23,912 nt of DNA, from IMG/VR virus record IMGVR_UViG_3300010151_000161, positions 1-23,912 of that record. One strand, given 5' to 3'. The notes beneath the pieces are model-generated. The model did not search any database, was not told the DNA's origin, and saw only the letters and a program-made list of their open reading frames with translations. Origin of the DNA: a virus. Shown here piece by piece: positions 1 to 10,200 of the stretch. The first letter of the stretch is position 1; the number at the start of each line of letters is the position of its first letter. The translations under genes were made by a program, and so were the position numbers.

Positions 1-3000
1 CTTAGAATCAATGTCAAATGGATTTGCTCTCAGTTTTTCAATATCTGTAGGTAATGTAGGATTAAAGAATTGTACAGATCCTTCTTGTGTAAAGTCTGCT
101 CTATAGAGCTTAAACTTCATATCTTCATATTGACTAGGATCCCAAGTAGAAGCATTCTGCGATTTGAATAGAGATCCAAGAATTGGTTGAGATGTAACTA
201 AAATTGTTCCTGCTTCCTGAGCAGTAGATGTTACATCTGCTTCTCCCATACGAGAAATCCAAAGTCGATACTCGGTAGAATCAGAAAGGAAGACTAAAGC
301 ATATTCTCTCTTACCATTCAGATAAACTGGAGAATCAAATGTAATTGTAGTAGCTACTGATGCATCCTCAGATACGTTAACATTAGCAGAAGATATTTCA
401 ATATCTGCAAAAGGTAGAACCTTTAAGGTAGGAAGACCAGTTTGAATTTCTCTTAATTGACAGAAAACTGGTAAAGTAGGATCCTTTGTTTTAAACCATA
501 CATCAACCTTCGTAATAAAGACACCTTCAGTATCATCAACAAAGAATGATTGTGCTAAAGGATCTTGCCTTGGAGGTGGTGGTGGTGGACCAACAATAAC
601 ACTATCACTTGCTGTTTGTGTGATACTTTCTCTAGTTGCTAATGTTCTGCTCTCATCAAAATCTTCATGTGTAACTCTTGCATTCCTAAGAGAAAGTGTA
701 ACTTCTTGAGTATTATCAAGGTCACCTTGAGAATAGAAAATCTCTTCTGCAGAAGTAATTACAACTCCACCCGTTTTATCATTAGTAGAACTATTACTTA
801 ATCTAAAGATTCCTCTACCAGTTTCAAATAAGGGGTTTCCTGGAACATTGCCATCAGGAACCATATAAGATCCCTGTACAGTTCCTACATTATCCGTAAT
901 GAACCTTAAATTGGTTAATCTAGCAACAGCACCACTCTGCTGACCTCTAAGAATCATACCTGTCTGAACCCAACCCCAATATTCAGGTTGTCTTTCATCT
1001 GCTAAACTAGCTAAATCAACGTTTAAAAGAGTTACATTACCAAGGTATTGAGAAGGAACATCTAAATCTCTATTGTAGGGATTCTGAACATAGATATCAT
1101 CTCTTTGATTGAAAGGACCATACTTATGATTGCTTAAAGCAAGTCTAAATGAAATGTATGGAACAGAAGGTGCAAAAATATCATCAATCGTCTCAGATTC
1201 TGACATAGTTCCAATTACATTCTCACCCCAAGCAAAATCACCACTAACCATTTCAATTTCCAATAACTTAGGAACGATGAAATCATTAATATCTACGTTA
1301 TCATAGAAACCATATACTTGAGTATTGGGCTTCATTCTTCTGGCAGTGAACGAAATGTTCCTTTGCCTCATGAATTGGACTATATTTCTACTTACAATCC
1401 TATCTCCTAAAGATTCAGTATCAATTTCTTCTCTAACAGTATGTTGAATACCTGTTCTATCTTGATCAAGAGTAGTTGTGAGTGTTGTAGTAACAGAAAC
1501 GTCTGTTGTAACAGAATCCTGTGGACCATTTCGGCCAGTACTCATATCTACATTAACAGCCATATCAAGATCTTGGGTCACATTATTGGTTTGCCAAGCA
1601 TCCCAGATAATAGGACTTACACCCAGACGACTACCATCAGCAGCATCAGTAATTTCTGCTTGTAGTGCTTCAGCGACTCCTCTAAAGGAACCTTCCATCT
1701 GAACGTCTCTCACTTCCACCCTATTAACATCAATCCATACATCTACACTTGGATCAAGTTCAATAGATCCGTCATAACTCTTAACTAGGAAAGGAGTTAC
1801 ATTTTCAATACGTGTAGCAAATGGTTGATTTAACCATTCTACATCCTCATAATCCAAACTTACAACCTGACCGGTTCTCTTAATATTCGTACCGGTTATA
1901 TTTTCTAAGAAATTGAGATCAGCATTAGTAGAAGTTGTAGTTCCTAATCCAGCGATTGCATCAGAACCGAGCTCCAAACTAACAGAAGTAGTATAATGTG
2001 AAGGTCTCAATCTTCCCATTTTAAGATCAACACTATTCTTAACACCAACAGTAAGATCTTGACCTCCCACTGCAGAGAAATTATCAATTAAGAATCCAGA
2101 TTTAAATCTATCTTTTCCTTGTGAATCTGAAATAAAGAGGTTAGCAGTGTTATTCTCTAGGAGAGAAAGAGTAGTATAATATTCAAGGTTCTTAATCCTA
2201 TTCTCCAATTTAAAGATATCACTCATTTGATATCTCTTATGATCTACATATGTAATTTGTGCATTCTTAACATTAAAGAGATATGGAGGAAGTGCTATAT
2301 TCGCTACATTTATAGCATCATTGACTGGTTGAGGTAACTTAGGATTATCTGCAGGTTCTCCTATTTTAACTTGGAATACTCCATCACTAGTCAAATAAAT
2401 CCTATCAAGCCTTGGTAAGTAGTAATTAAATGCTATTGTTTCAGATTCATCAGACGCAAAGATATATTTTGTACTATGTAAGTCATCCGTAAAAGAACGA
2501 CCTCCAAATTCAAATGGAGATGCTGCATCTACTGCTACTGTATAATCATCAACTCTTGGACGTGCATCAATAATATCAGTATTACGGAAAATATCTATTT
2601 TCTGAATTTCCGTTCCATAATCAAATCCTTCATAAGAATTGGCAGTAGTAATATCTCCCGTATCATTGGCTTCATAATAACCCTTCGTATAAACAACTTT
2701 CAAACTTTTAGTAGGTGCTAGAATCCCCTGCTTTCTTAAAATATAACTATAGTCATAATAAGTTAAAGTTTGACCATTGTAGAAAGTATAATAATCAGTT
2801 ATATTCTTACTACCTTGATCTAGAGTAGAAGCAATAGCATTAACCCCGGATTCTAAGAAATTAATAATTTCTCCATTTTGGAAAGTATTCTTATTCAAGT
2901 AGATAAAGCTTATTTTACTACTATCAACTTGAACAGCATATGTTCCTCTTGCACCACTTAATGTCCCTACAAATTCTTCTCCAATTATTAAATCATCAGT

Positions 3001-5637
3001 TTTACCCGTGGGACCATCTAATGACCCAAGAACTATATTGGGGAGGGTAGGTTCAGAAGTATCCGAAGATTCATATATTCCATGAATTTTAATTACATCA
3101 GGAACATTAAGAGAAATCTTCTCATCTTGTACTCTAGTACCATAAGGATAATTTCCATATGTTAACCCATCATTTCTAGTTGTAGAAAGAGTACCAGCAT
3201 TTGTACCAGATCCTTCTGATGTTGACTTATTAACAACATAAACGTTTATAGAACTTTTCTTCTTAGATTTAGAAGTTACTTTATTCTTTCTTAAAGTAGC
3301 AATTAATCTTGCTTCTCCAGTAGAATCATTAGCTCCCAATCCATTGATTTGAAGACTAGTACTTCCATTAGTAAAATCAAATTGATCAGATGCAAGTTTT
3401 TCTGTACTTCCATCTCCTCTTGTCAATACATACCTTTCTTCATCAAAAGGTAAGAATACTTGATTAGAACCAGCTTCTGCTGAGAGAACATTAGAAGAAT
3501 TATTGGTGATTGTTACATCAAATTCTCTTCTAATAATAACGCTACCACCATCAAGATCAACTGAAGAAACATTCTTCTTAGGTAGAGGAGCAAAAATCCT
3601 TTCGTTATTCTCAGTTTTTTCCGTATATGTAGTTAAAACTGATAAATCTGTAATTTCTAGTGCGGAAAGACTCAGACCACCATCACAAATTCCGCTTACA
3701 GTAGTAATTCCACTTATTATAATATTATTAGTGTTTACAATATCAACCTTGGCAAAAGATGGGTCAGTATAACCAGGACGTGTATACCTAACATAATTAC
3801 CACTCGTTACAATACCAGGGAAGGTTAGATTGGGACTAGTGACTGTTGAAATATTTCCAGGACCAGCAGATGCGGGAGTTAACTTAGCAACTCCAATTTC
3901 AAAAAATTCTGAAGGAATAACATCAGCAGAGAATGTGGAACCTGCACCCGCATTATCATGATTAACCAAAGAATAGACAGATCTTACATCTCCTAACCCA
4001 TAATTAGTCCATCCAATACTTACTCTACTATCAGATGTATTATCAAAGACTAATTTTTCACCATTAATAAAGTTTCCAGAGATTTGGTATACAGTTAACG
4101 CAGTTCCAGCACTTACAGCATTCTTAAGGAATGCAGTTGCTCCACTAGAATCACCTTTAACATGTGTTGGAACACTTAAAGTAACTGCTTGATTTATCTG
4201 CAAATCCCCATAAGTCTGTACATCATATACAGAGAGATCCCATCTATTTAAATTATAATTACTAGTTTCATAACCACCAGATTCTAAAGCATAATCATAA
4301 ACTCTTGCAATTCCAATTTCCTTACCTGCAGGAGTTAATGAACTTAAACCAACTCTATCTCTTCTTAAACTGAGAGTTTCAGAAGTACTCAGACCAATTT
4401 TAGGTGATCCAGATGCTCTATCAAGTCTTAAAGTAGATCCAAAAGTAAAATTAACTGCTTGATTCTCAAGTAAATTAGTAGTTCTAGGTTTTTTAACATC
4501 TAAAAGAGTAGGTGCAATAGATTCAACTTCAAATCCCCTTACATATGCCTTTCCTGGACCAACTTTATAAACCATCAAATCTTCAGATGGTTTTTGACCA
4601 GAATCTGTTAATTGATTTTCCTTATAAAGACCATTATTTCCTATTCCATTATTAAGGCTTTCCTTGGCAAAAACATCATATGATTTAACATAATAACTTC
4701 CAGATTCATCAAAAGTTCTCCTAGCAAACTCATTTGCCAAAAGATTATATTCTGTCTTATTGTTTATCTTTCTTAAAACACCATTTTTTACATTCGCTAA
4801 TTCAACAAAATTAGGAACATCAAAAACATCTAAATCTTTCTTTGCTAAAGAAGCAGTAATCTTTAATCTATCTCCACCAGGAGCAGCAAAGTTATTAAAT
4901 CCTTGAGCATTATCATTTAAATAAGGATCTTGGTCAGCATTTACAATTTCTTCAATAACATCTAATCCAATCCTATAACTAGGACTATTATCATATTGAT
5001 CAAGAATAAGAATCTCTGAATCAACATTAACTAAATATCCTCTTAAGAAATATACACCTTCACTAATACGGAATGCAGATCCAATAGAACAAGCATTCAC
5101 TGCTATAGTTCTTGAAAATCCTTCTCCAGCAGTAATAAAACTACTTCCAAAAGTAATATTGGAATCTGTAATCAGATTCTCTCCATCACTGAAATCTCTT
5201 GCTGAATTATTATTCCCAGATTCTCCATAACTTACATAAAGAGTAATATGACCTCTATCAGATTCAGTTGCTGAAATTACTTTTTCAATCTTCGCAGTTA
5301 CACCACTAGTTTCTCCTCTAATGGAAACACCTACTAAATCATCCTGATATAAAGATACAGGAATTCCAAGAAAATTATCTTCAACCTCTACAGCATAAAA
5401 TTTATCAATATACGTCAAATCACCAGGAATTATTTTAGCACCTTCCTTAAAGAAATGGTTGCCAAATTGCTCCACTTGATTTTGCAGCATAGACTGCAAA
5501 GTTGTTAGCTCTCTCGCTTGAACTGGAAAACCAGGTTTAAAAAGAACTTTATAGTAGTCTTTAGCTTTCCCGCCTATTTCAGGTTCATTGAAGTCATCAA
5601 AATAGGGAGCTACGTTAAGATTGGTTTCCTGAGACAT
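1..5637 (-). CDS. DUF4815-type virion structural protein, 3' end outside the window
   Basis: From the ATG at 5635-5637 the frame stays open to base 1: 1,879 complete codons with no stop, so the C-terminus is missing. Residues about 20-65 contain Y-Y-K-V-L-F-K-P-G-F-P-V-Q-A-R-E-L, then T-L-Q-S-M-L-Q-N-Q-V-E and an E-G-A-K-I-I-P-G tail, the pattern of DUF4815 proteins in marine T4-like and other phages. Residues 1141-1160 form a short heptad stretch (I1141, L1144, I1148, L1151), a probable small coiled coil. Six prolines (1684-1689) precede D-P-L-A-Q-S-F-F-V and a beta-rich region with V-D-V-W-F-K-T-K-D and Y-A-L-V-F-L-S-D-S, common in phage baseplate and fibre-base proteins. It sits where T4 has genes 9 and 10, but I see no sequence match to either. 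A role in the outer baseplate or fibre attachment is inferred. The start has the best Shine-Dalgarno sequence in the window. Confidence 0.88.
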   Translation of the reverse strand, partial: MSQETNLNVAPYFDDFNEPEIGGKAKDYYKVLFKPGFPVQARELTTLQSMLQNQVEQFGNHFFKEGAKIIPGDLTYIDKFYAVEVEDNFLGIPVSLYQDDLVGVSIRGETSGVTAKIEKVISATESDRGHITLYVSYGESGNNNSARDFSDGENLITDSNITFGSSFITAGEGFSRTIAVNACSIGSAFRISEGVYFLRGYLVNVDSEILILDQYDNSPSYRIGLDVIEEIVNADQDPYLNDNAQGFNNFAAPGGDRLKITASLAKKDLDVFDVPNFVELANVKNGVLRKINNKTEYNLLANEFARRTFDESGSYYVKSYDVFAKESLNNGIGNNGLYKENQLTDSGQKPSEDLMVYKVGPGKAYVRGFEVESIAPTLLDVKKPRTTNLLENQAVNFTFGSTLRLDRASGSPKIGLSTSETLSLRRDRVGLSSLTPAGKEIGIARVYDYALESGGYETSNYNLNRWDLSVYDVQTYGDLQINQAVTLSVPTHVKGDSSGATAFLKNAVSAGTALTVYQISGNFINGEKLVFDNTSDSRVSIGWTNYGLGDVRSVYSLVNHDNAGAGSTFSADVIPSEFFEIGVAKLTPASAGPGNISTVTSPNLTFPGIVTSGNYVRYTRPGYTDPSFAKVDIVNTNNIIISGITTVSGICDGGLSLSALEITDLSVLTTYTEKTENNERIFAPLPKKNVSSVDLDGGSVIIRREFDVTITNNSSNVLSAEAGSNQVFLPFDEERYVLTRGDGSTEKLASDQFDFTNGSTSLQINGLGANDSTGEARLIATLRKNKVTSKSKKKSSINVYVVNKSTSEGSGTNAGTLSTTRNDGLTYGNYPYGTRVQDEKISLNVPDVIKIHGIYESSDTSEPTLPNIVLGSLDGPTGKTDDLIIGEEFVGTLSGARGTYAVQVDSSKISFIYLNKNTFQNGEIINFLESGVNAIASTLDQGSKNITDYYTFYNGQTLTYYDYSYILRKQGILAPTKSLKVVYTKGYYEANDTGDITTANSYEGFDYGTEIQKIDIFRNTDIIDARPRVDDYTVAVDAASPFEFGGRSFTDDLHSTKYIFASDESETIAFNYYLPRLDRIYLTSDGVFQVKIGEPADNPKLPQPVNDAINVANIALPPYLFNVKNAQITYVDHKRYQMSDIFKLENRIKNLEYYTTLSLLENNTANLFISDSQGKDRFKSGFLIDNFSAVGGQDLTVGVKNSVDLKMGRLRPSHYTTSVSLELGSDAIAGLGTTTSTNADLNFLENITGTNIKRTGQVVSLDYEDVEWLNQPFATRIENVTPFLVKSYDGSIELDPSVDVWIDVNRVEVRDVQMEGSFRGVAEALQAEITDAADGSRLGVSPIIWDAWQTNNVTQDLDMAVNVDMSTGRNGPQDSVTTDVSVTTTLTTTLDQDRTGIQHTVREEIDTESLGDRIVSRNIVQFMRQRNISFTARRMKPNTQVYGFYDNVDINDFIVPKLLEIEMVSGDFAWGENVIGTMSESETIDDIFAPSVPYISFRLALSNHKYGPFNQRDDIYVQNPYNRDLDVPSQYLGNVTLLNVDLASLADERQPEYWGWVQTGMILRGQQSGAVARLTNLRFITDNVGTVQGSYMVPDGNVPGNPLFETGRGIFRLSNSSTNDKTGGVVITSAEEIFYSQGDLDNTQEVTLSLRNARVTHEDFDESRTLATRESITQTASDSVIVGPPPPPPRQDPLAQSFFVDDTEGVFITKVDVWFKTKDPTLPVFCQLREIQTGLPTLKVLPFADIEISSANVNVSEDASVATTITFDSPVYLNGKREYALVFLSDSTEYRLWISRMGEADVTSTAQEAGTILVTSQPILGSLFKSQNASTWDPSQYEDMKFKLYRADFTQEGSVQFFNPTLPTDIEKLRANPFDIDSK

Positions 5638-5646
5638 AATTCCTTA
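5638..5646 (-). promoter_or_regulatory. Ribosome binding site of the DUF4815 gene, overlapping the gp8 stop
   Basis: On the minus strand the junction reads TAAGGAATTATG. The AAGGA (5645-5641) uses the last two bases of the gp8 TAA stop and lies three bases before the ATG at 5637. It is the only clear Shine-Dalgarno-type sequence at a gene junction here, and it fixes the start of the DUF4815 gene. Spacing is short, but the match to an anti-Shine-Dalgarno core is good. Re-initiation after gp8 is likely. Confidence 0.65.
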
Positions 5647-7209
5647 GAATTGCAAAATAACTTTGATATCTTCTTTTTGATTGGTAGATCTAGTAATCGA
5701 CGGTCTGTTATCAACATAGATGATATTACCGGAATATTTTTTCACCTCTGGTTGAGATACGCCCTTTATAAAAGATTGTCCTAAGTTATATGTACGACTA
5801 TTTATTACCGTATTAATACCCGGATTAGCAGCACTACCAAAAGAAGTTTGAATTGCTAGTGTTGCACTACCACCAATAATATTAAAAGATCCCCCACTGC
5901 CTATATCAGCAGTAAATCTCTCCATTGTAAATCCATAAGTAGGAGATGTATTTTTAGTTCCATCAGTATTAAATCCACAATGGAATTTATCCTGCCAATA
6001 CTTCAACACACCCGTATTTTGATCATAAGAAACTACTCTACCAAAAGCAGTTGATCCTATACCAATTGTTTGAGTAATCTGAACATCTGGATTATATGTA
6101 ACTCCACTATAACCAGCTCCAGCTAATTTAAGTGCATAAACCGCACTTGCTTTATCGGATTCTAAGTTTGCAGTAGATGAATACGCTTTAGGACTTTCTA
6201 CAACCCCAACTCTTGCTATTTGATTTCCAGTTACAAAATCGGGATTATCTGTATCATTTTCAATTCTAGAATATAAAAGAACATTATAAGCACCCAATTC
6301 TCTATAGATATCAGCACCATGTCCTCCTTGAGGAGGAATAATAACATTAAACACAGGAGAAGTAGTTCCTGTAATTCCCTTAGCAGCAAGATCTAAAGTA
6401 CCGAAGGTATATCCAGATCCACCGTTAGAGATTGTTACATTTGAAATTTTAGCATCATTATTAGTAGTTACTGTTGCTTCTGCACCAGCTCCATCACCTT
6501 TGATGGGAACTTGAGTATAAACCTTATTAGCAGTTCCTACTCCCACACCTCTATCGCCAATAGTTACAATCTTTAATTGTCCACTACTTGAGGCATTATT
6601 TCTAACAGCAGCATCAGTGGTATTGGTTGACCAATCTTGAGGAACTGGTAGATAATTTGTAGAATCAAATTTAACAATATCACTAGGACTAATAGTATAG
6701 AGATATTTCCAAATATAACCATCACCACTCGTTCCCGCTGCCCGTGGTTCTAAATCAGTAAACGTGGGTTCATCCAGCGATGGTCTCCCAGAAGGATTAT
6801 CAGGGGAAGTTCCATTTTGAAGACAAATATAAACTCTATAATCACTATTCAGTATATAATAATTTGCATCATATAAGGTTACAGAATCAGAAGGTTTAGC
6901 TACATCAGTTGCACTAATATTATTCCGATACATGTCATATGTAATACCTGAAGTCCAACTAGTTTTTCTAACAACTTGTCTGACATCAGATTTACTAATC
7001 TTTTTCAATGCAACCATTGTATCCCAATAATTATCCTCTTGATTAAAATTATCAATAGGAGAAGGTGGGGTAGTTTCCCAATCTGCATCATAATCTGTTG
7101 GATTTGGTAACCCAACAAAGGAGTAGTAAGAGTTGGCTGTTGAAGCAACTCCTGCCACAAAATTCTTAGCATTTAATATACGAAGTTGATCAGTTATAAT
7201 TGCAGCCAT
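5644..7209 (-). CDS. 8: gp8-like baseplate wedge subunit
   Basis: This 521-residue protein matches T4 gp8 (334 residues) at several landmarks. Residues 163-170 read D-G-Y-I-W-K-Y-L, followed by a segment with N-Y-L-P-V-P, like D-G-Y-V-W-E-Y-L and its V-V-P in T4. The last 29 residues (493-521) hold S-G-N-I-I-Y-V-D-N-R-P and end V-I-L-Q-F, matching S-G-E-M-I-Y-M-E-N-R-P and the I-L-F-T-F end of T4 gp8. The N-terminus I-T-D-Q-L-R-I-L-N-A is typical of marine gp8. T4 gp8 is a wedge dimer that binds gp7 and gp10. The extra length falls mainly between about residues 215 and 480, which carry GxGY units (G-G-S-G-Y and G-A-G-Y-S) and a G-I-G-S-T motif like those of the giant upstream gene. It has its own 33-base leader with a possible late promoter. 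The TAA stop is part of the ribosome binding site of the next gene. Confidence 0.94.
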   Translation of the reverse strand: MAAIITDQLRILNAKNFVAGVASTANSYYSFVGLPNPTDYDADWETTPPSPIDNFNQEDNYWDTMVALKKISKSDVRQVVRKTSWTSGITYDMYRNNISATDVAKPSDSVTLYDANYYILNSDYRVYICLQNGTSPDNPSGRPSLDEPTFTDLEPRAAGTSGDGYIWKYLYTISPSDIVKFDSTNYLPVPQDWSTNTTDAAVRNNASSSGQLKIVTIGDRGVGVGTANKVYTQVPIKGDGAGAEATVTTNNDAKISNVTISNGGSGYTFGTLDLAAKGITGTTSPVFNVIIPPQGGHGADIYRELGAYNVLLYSRIENDTDNPDFVTGNQIARVGVVESPKAYSSTANLESDKASAVYALKLAGAGYSGVTYNPDVQITQTIGIGSTAFGRVVSYDQNTGVLKYWQDKFHCGFNTDGTKNTSPTYGFTMERFTADIGSGGSFNIIGGSATLAIQTSFGSAANPGINTVINSRTYNLGQSFIKGVSQPEVKKYSGNIIYVDNRPSITRSTNQKEDIKVILQF

Positions 7210-7242
7210 TGGACAATAGTTTTTTACTTATTTAGCAGGGAA
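7210..7242. other. 33-base intergenic gap, the longest in the window
   Basis: This gap between the giant gene and gp8 is the only one large enough for regulatory sequence. Apart from the possible late promoter box at 7229-7236 it is AT-rich and shows no inverted repeat that would act as a terminator. Confidence 0.7.
7229..7236 (-). promoter_or_regulatory. Possible T4-type late promoter box before gp8
   Basis: The 33-base gap between the giant gene and gp8 (7210-7242) contains GCTAAATA on the minus strand, matching 6 of 8 bases of the T4 late -10 octamer TATAAATA. It ends 19 bases before the gp8 ATG, leaving room for a very short leader. T4-like late genes are read from such single-box promoters by sigma gp55-type polymerase. 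The rest of the gap is AT-rich and has no Shine-Dalgarno sequence and no hairpin. The match is short and could be chance in AT-rich DNA. Confidence 0.4.
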
Positions 7243-10200
7243 TTAGCTATAGTTTTTCCATTTAAGAGGATATAGCCTTCTGACTATTCCTCCTGTTATA
7301 ATTCCAGTCACTCCATCGGTAGTGTAAGCATTATATGCTTGAGCATCAGCCCTATTTCCAAAGAGAACTTTACCCCAAGAGAAGTTTCCATAATAACCAC
7401 TATATCCAAGACCACTTATAGAATTCCAGTCCTTAACACTAACAGTTACTTTAGCAACTGCAGTTAAACCAGCACCAGTCTTAGACTCTGCTGCAGTTAC
7501 CCCAATAGAGACAGCTGCAACTTCATATACATTATCTATAAAGGTTGAACCTATTCCTATAGTGCTACTATCTTGATAGAGAGAAGTTACTCCATTACCC
7601 ACAGTTGAATTGCTGACCGTGAAGTAATATCCAGTAGCAATTCCACTAACAGTAGTAACTCCAACAATATTAGAATCTCTTAGTTCTGAATCAGGTGGAA
7701 TAAACAAATCAAATACCAATCCAGTTGATGCAACACCCACCGTAGTTGTATGAACACCCGTGATAATTCCGAAATCACCTTGATATGTTACGGTAGTTGC
7801 CTTTCCTCTTACAGGAATAGGATCCCCAATAAGAACTTGAGGTGGATTTGTAGATGTATATCCAGACCCTGGAGTAGATCCAATAGTTATAGCATTTACA
7901 ACACCGCTACTGATAGTTGCCGATGCATATGCTTGACACTCTCCAGGAGTTGTTCCAAGTCCAACAGGAGAACCAATAGTAACCGTAGGAGCAGATGCAT
8001 AACCGTATCCTCCTCCAGTTATACTAAGTGAAGTAATTGTTCCTGCAGTAGAAACATTAGCAGTTGCAGAAGCAGAAACTTTACTATCTTGAGATACAAT
8101 CTCTACTGTATATGTGTTTAAATCAGTATTATTTTCATTAATAGGATCAAAGAATGGTTTTGCATTTTGAACCCAAGCACATGTTGATGCTACACCAACA
8201 CTTTGAATTAAGAAAGCAGTAGGTTGGACAAGTGGTTCATAATGAACTCTATCTTTTCCAATTCTAATTCCATCAATAAACTTATCCTTAGTTTGCTTAC
8301 ACCATTTAATTGGTCTTACTAATGTATCATCAGTAGTAATTCCTGGTCCACCATAAGGATTAGTATTAACAGAATCAGTAGTATTGATTCCAGTAACAAC
8401 TCTTTCGTCCTGAAGCAATCCATATCCTTGATTATATGGATCTCTAGGTTCATTCATTAAGGTAAGTTCATCACCTACTTTTACAGTTTCAAGTACATCC
8501 CGGAAGACAACATCAATATCTCCAGTTCCTTTATAGTAAAGAACCTTGGTAGAATCTCCCTTCTTAGGTGCTTCACTGAATTTAAGAGTGCTTCCCCCAC
8601 TGAAGGTATATGCTTGCCCTGGGACTTGAAGAATATCATTAATGAATACTAATAGAACTGATTGAACATCAATTGATGATCCTTTAGCAGCTCTAATTGT
8701 AAGGTAAGTGCCATCAAGTTTAATTGGGAAAGACTTATTATTTCCATCACATAAATCATCAAAATGATCTAATACTTCTAAATCCCCAATAGTCCATCCT
8801 GCAAATGAATCACTAAAGGTATCTTGCAGAGTGAGCTGGAATTCCTTATAAGTCATAGAAGGATCTGTAGGAATTCCTGCGGTTCCTCCGGTATGAACTG
8901 TTAATATTTCACCTTGTCCATATCCATATCCAGTATTTTTAATTGAGAAATTAATTACACTTGATCCTTGCCCTACTACTACATCAACCTTAGCATGAGT
9001 TCCTATTCCTTGAGTTGACTTAGAACTATAAATCAAATCCAAATTCTCATAAGATTTAGGATCATCAAATTTAACTTTCAATTCTTTATCAACCTTTCCG
9101 CCTCTAGCATAGAAGTGAGTTCTGGTCGATACACCCGTCAGCACCTCAAATTTCTTATTATCAATAATATTAGTAATTGTAGATCCACTCTCAGCAGGAT
9201 CTTGACCGGAAGTAGAGAAGTTCTTCGCCCTAGGAGCAATAATTGCTGCTTGAACTTTTCCTCCACCCTGATAGAATGTAGGAACAGTAGATATTCCAAC
9301 ATTAACAGTAAAGGTAGTTGTAGTTCCTACACTATTAATAGGAACTCCCGCATATGTTGGGTCAGGCTTCCTTGGATAACTATGCTCAGTAGCATGTGCA
9401 TCTCTAGCACATGTAAAGGTAAGAGATTCTGTAGCAATGGCAACATTCGTACCTTTAATCATACTATGAACGGTACTGCCTGCTCCCGTAAGAGTTAAAA
9501 CAAGATCCCCTTCTGAGGGGTCATAAGTTGCAGCAGAAACACTATGATATACTAAAGTAGATATTCCAACATTAAGAGTAATTGTAGTAGCAGTAGTTGC
9601 CCCAATAGAAATTGAAGTATTAGAATAAGGATCACTAGGACGTGGATAACTATGAAGTGTTTGATAATTATCCATTCCACATCTAAATGTGATTCCATTA
9701 TCTAACATCCTGACAGATTCTCCTGCCTTCGACAGTCCATTTGAAGTTGCAGATACAAAGGAATGAATTCCTGTATATGCGGATGGTCTTCCTATCCCCT
9801 CCTCTAATACATTAACCTCAAATGTGTTGGTTGTAACCCCAGTAATTGGTAACCATTTATTACTTACATAATCACTAGATCTTGGATAAGTATGATTAGA
9901 TCCATAACTATCTTTTGCACAACTAAAGGTTAAAGAATTAGTTGCAAATTTAATTCTATCGCCCGTAGTAAAGGACTTCGCTGTTCCTACATAACAAGTC
10001 ATAATACCAGTATTTGGATCATACTGTGCGTCTGTTATAGTCTCAGTTGAAGATCCTGCTAAAGTATGAGATCCGATTGTGAGTACCATATCACCAGTGG
10101 ATCCATTATAAGTCGCTGTAGATGGCGTATAGAAGACGCTTCCAGAGGTTCCAACGTTAACAGTGATTGTATTATCACTAACAGCTGTAATAGAGGTGTT

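Noticed and set aside
1441-1665. A cysteine-rich 74-codon plus-strand frame that could look like a small toxin or metal-binding peptide
   Set aside because: It is antisense to a well-supported coding region of the DUF4815 gene, and the cysteines come from antisense threonine/valine codons of a T-T-T-L-T-T-T-type segment.
5799-5806. AATAAATA on the minus strand within gp8, like a late promoter
   Set aside because: It lies in coding sequence 160 bases before the DUF4815 start, and single AT-rich octamers are expected by chance in DNA of this composition.
9115-9498. A 127-codon plus-strand reading frame
   Set aside because: It lies wholly inside the giant minus-strand gene, opposite the Cys/His/YPR array. 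Its Ser/Arg/Asn/Cys-rich product is what antisense reading of this repeat gives, and no ribosome binding site or family likeness is seen.
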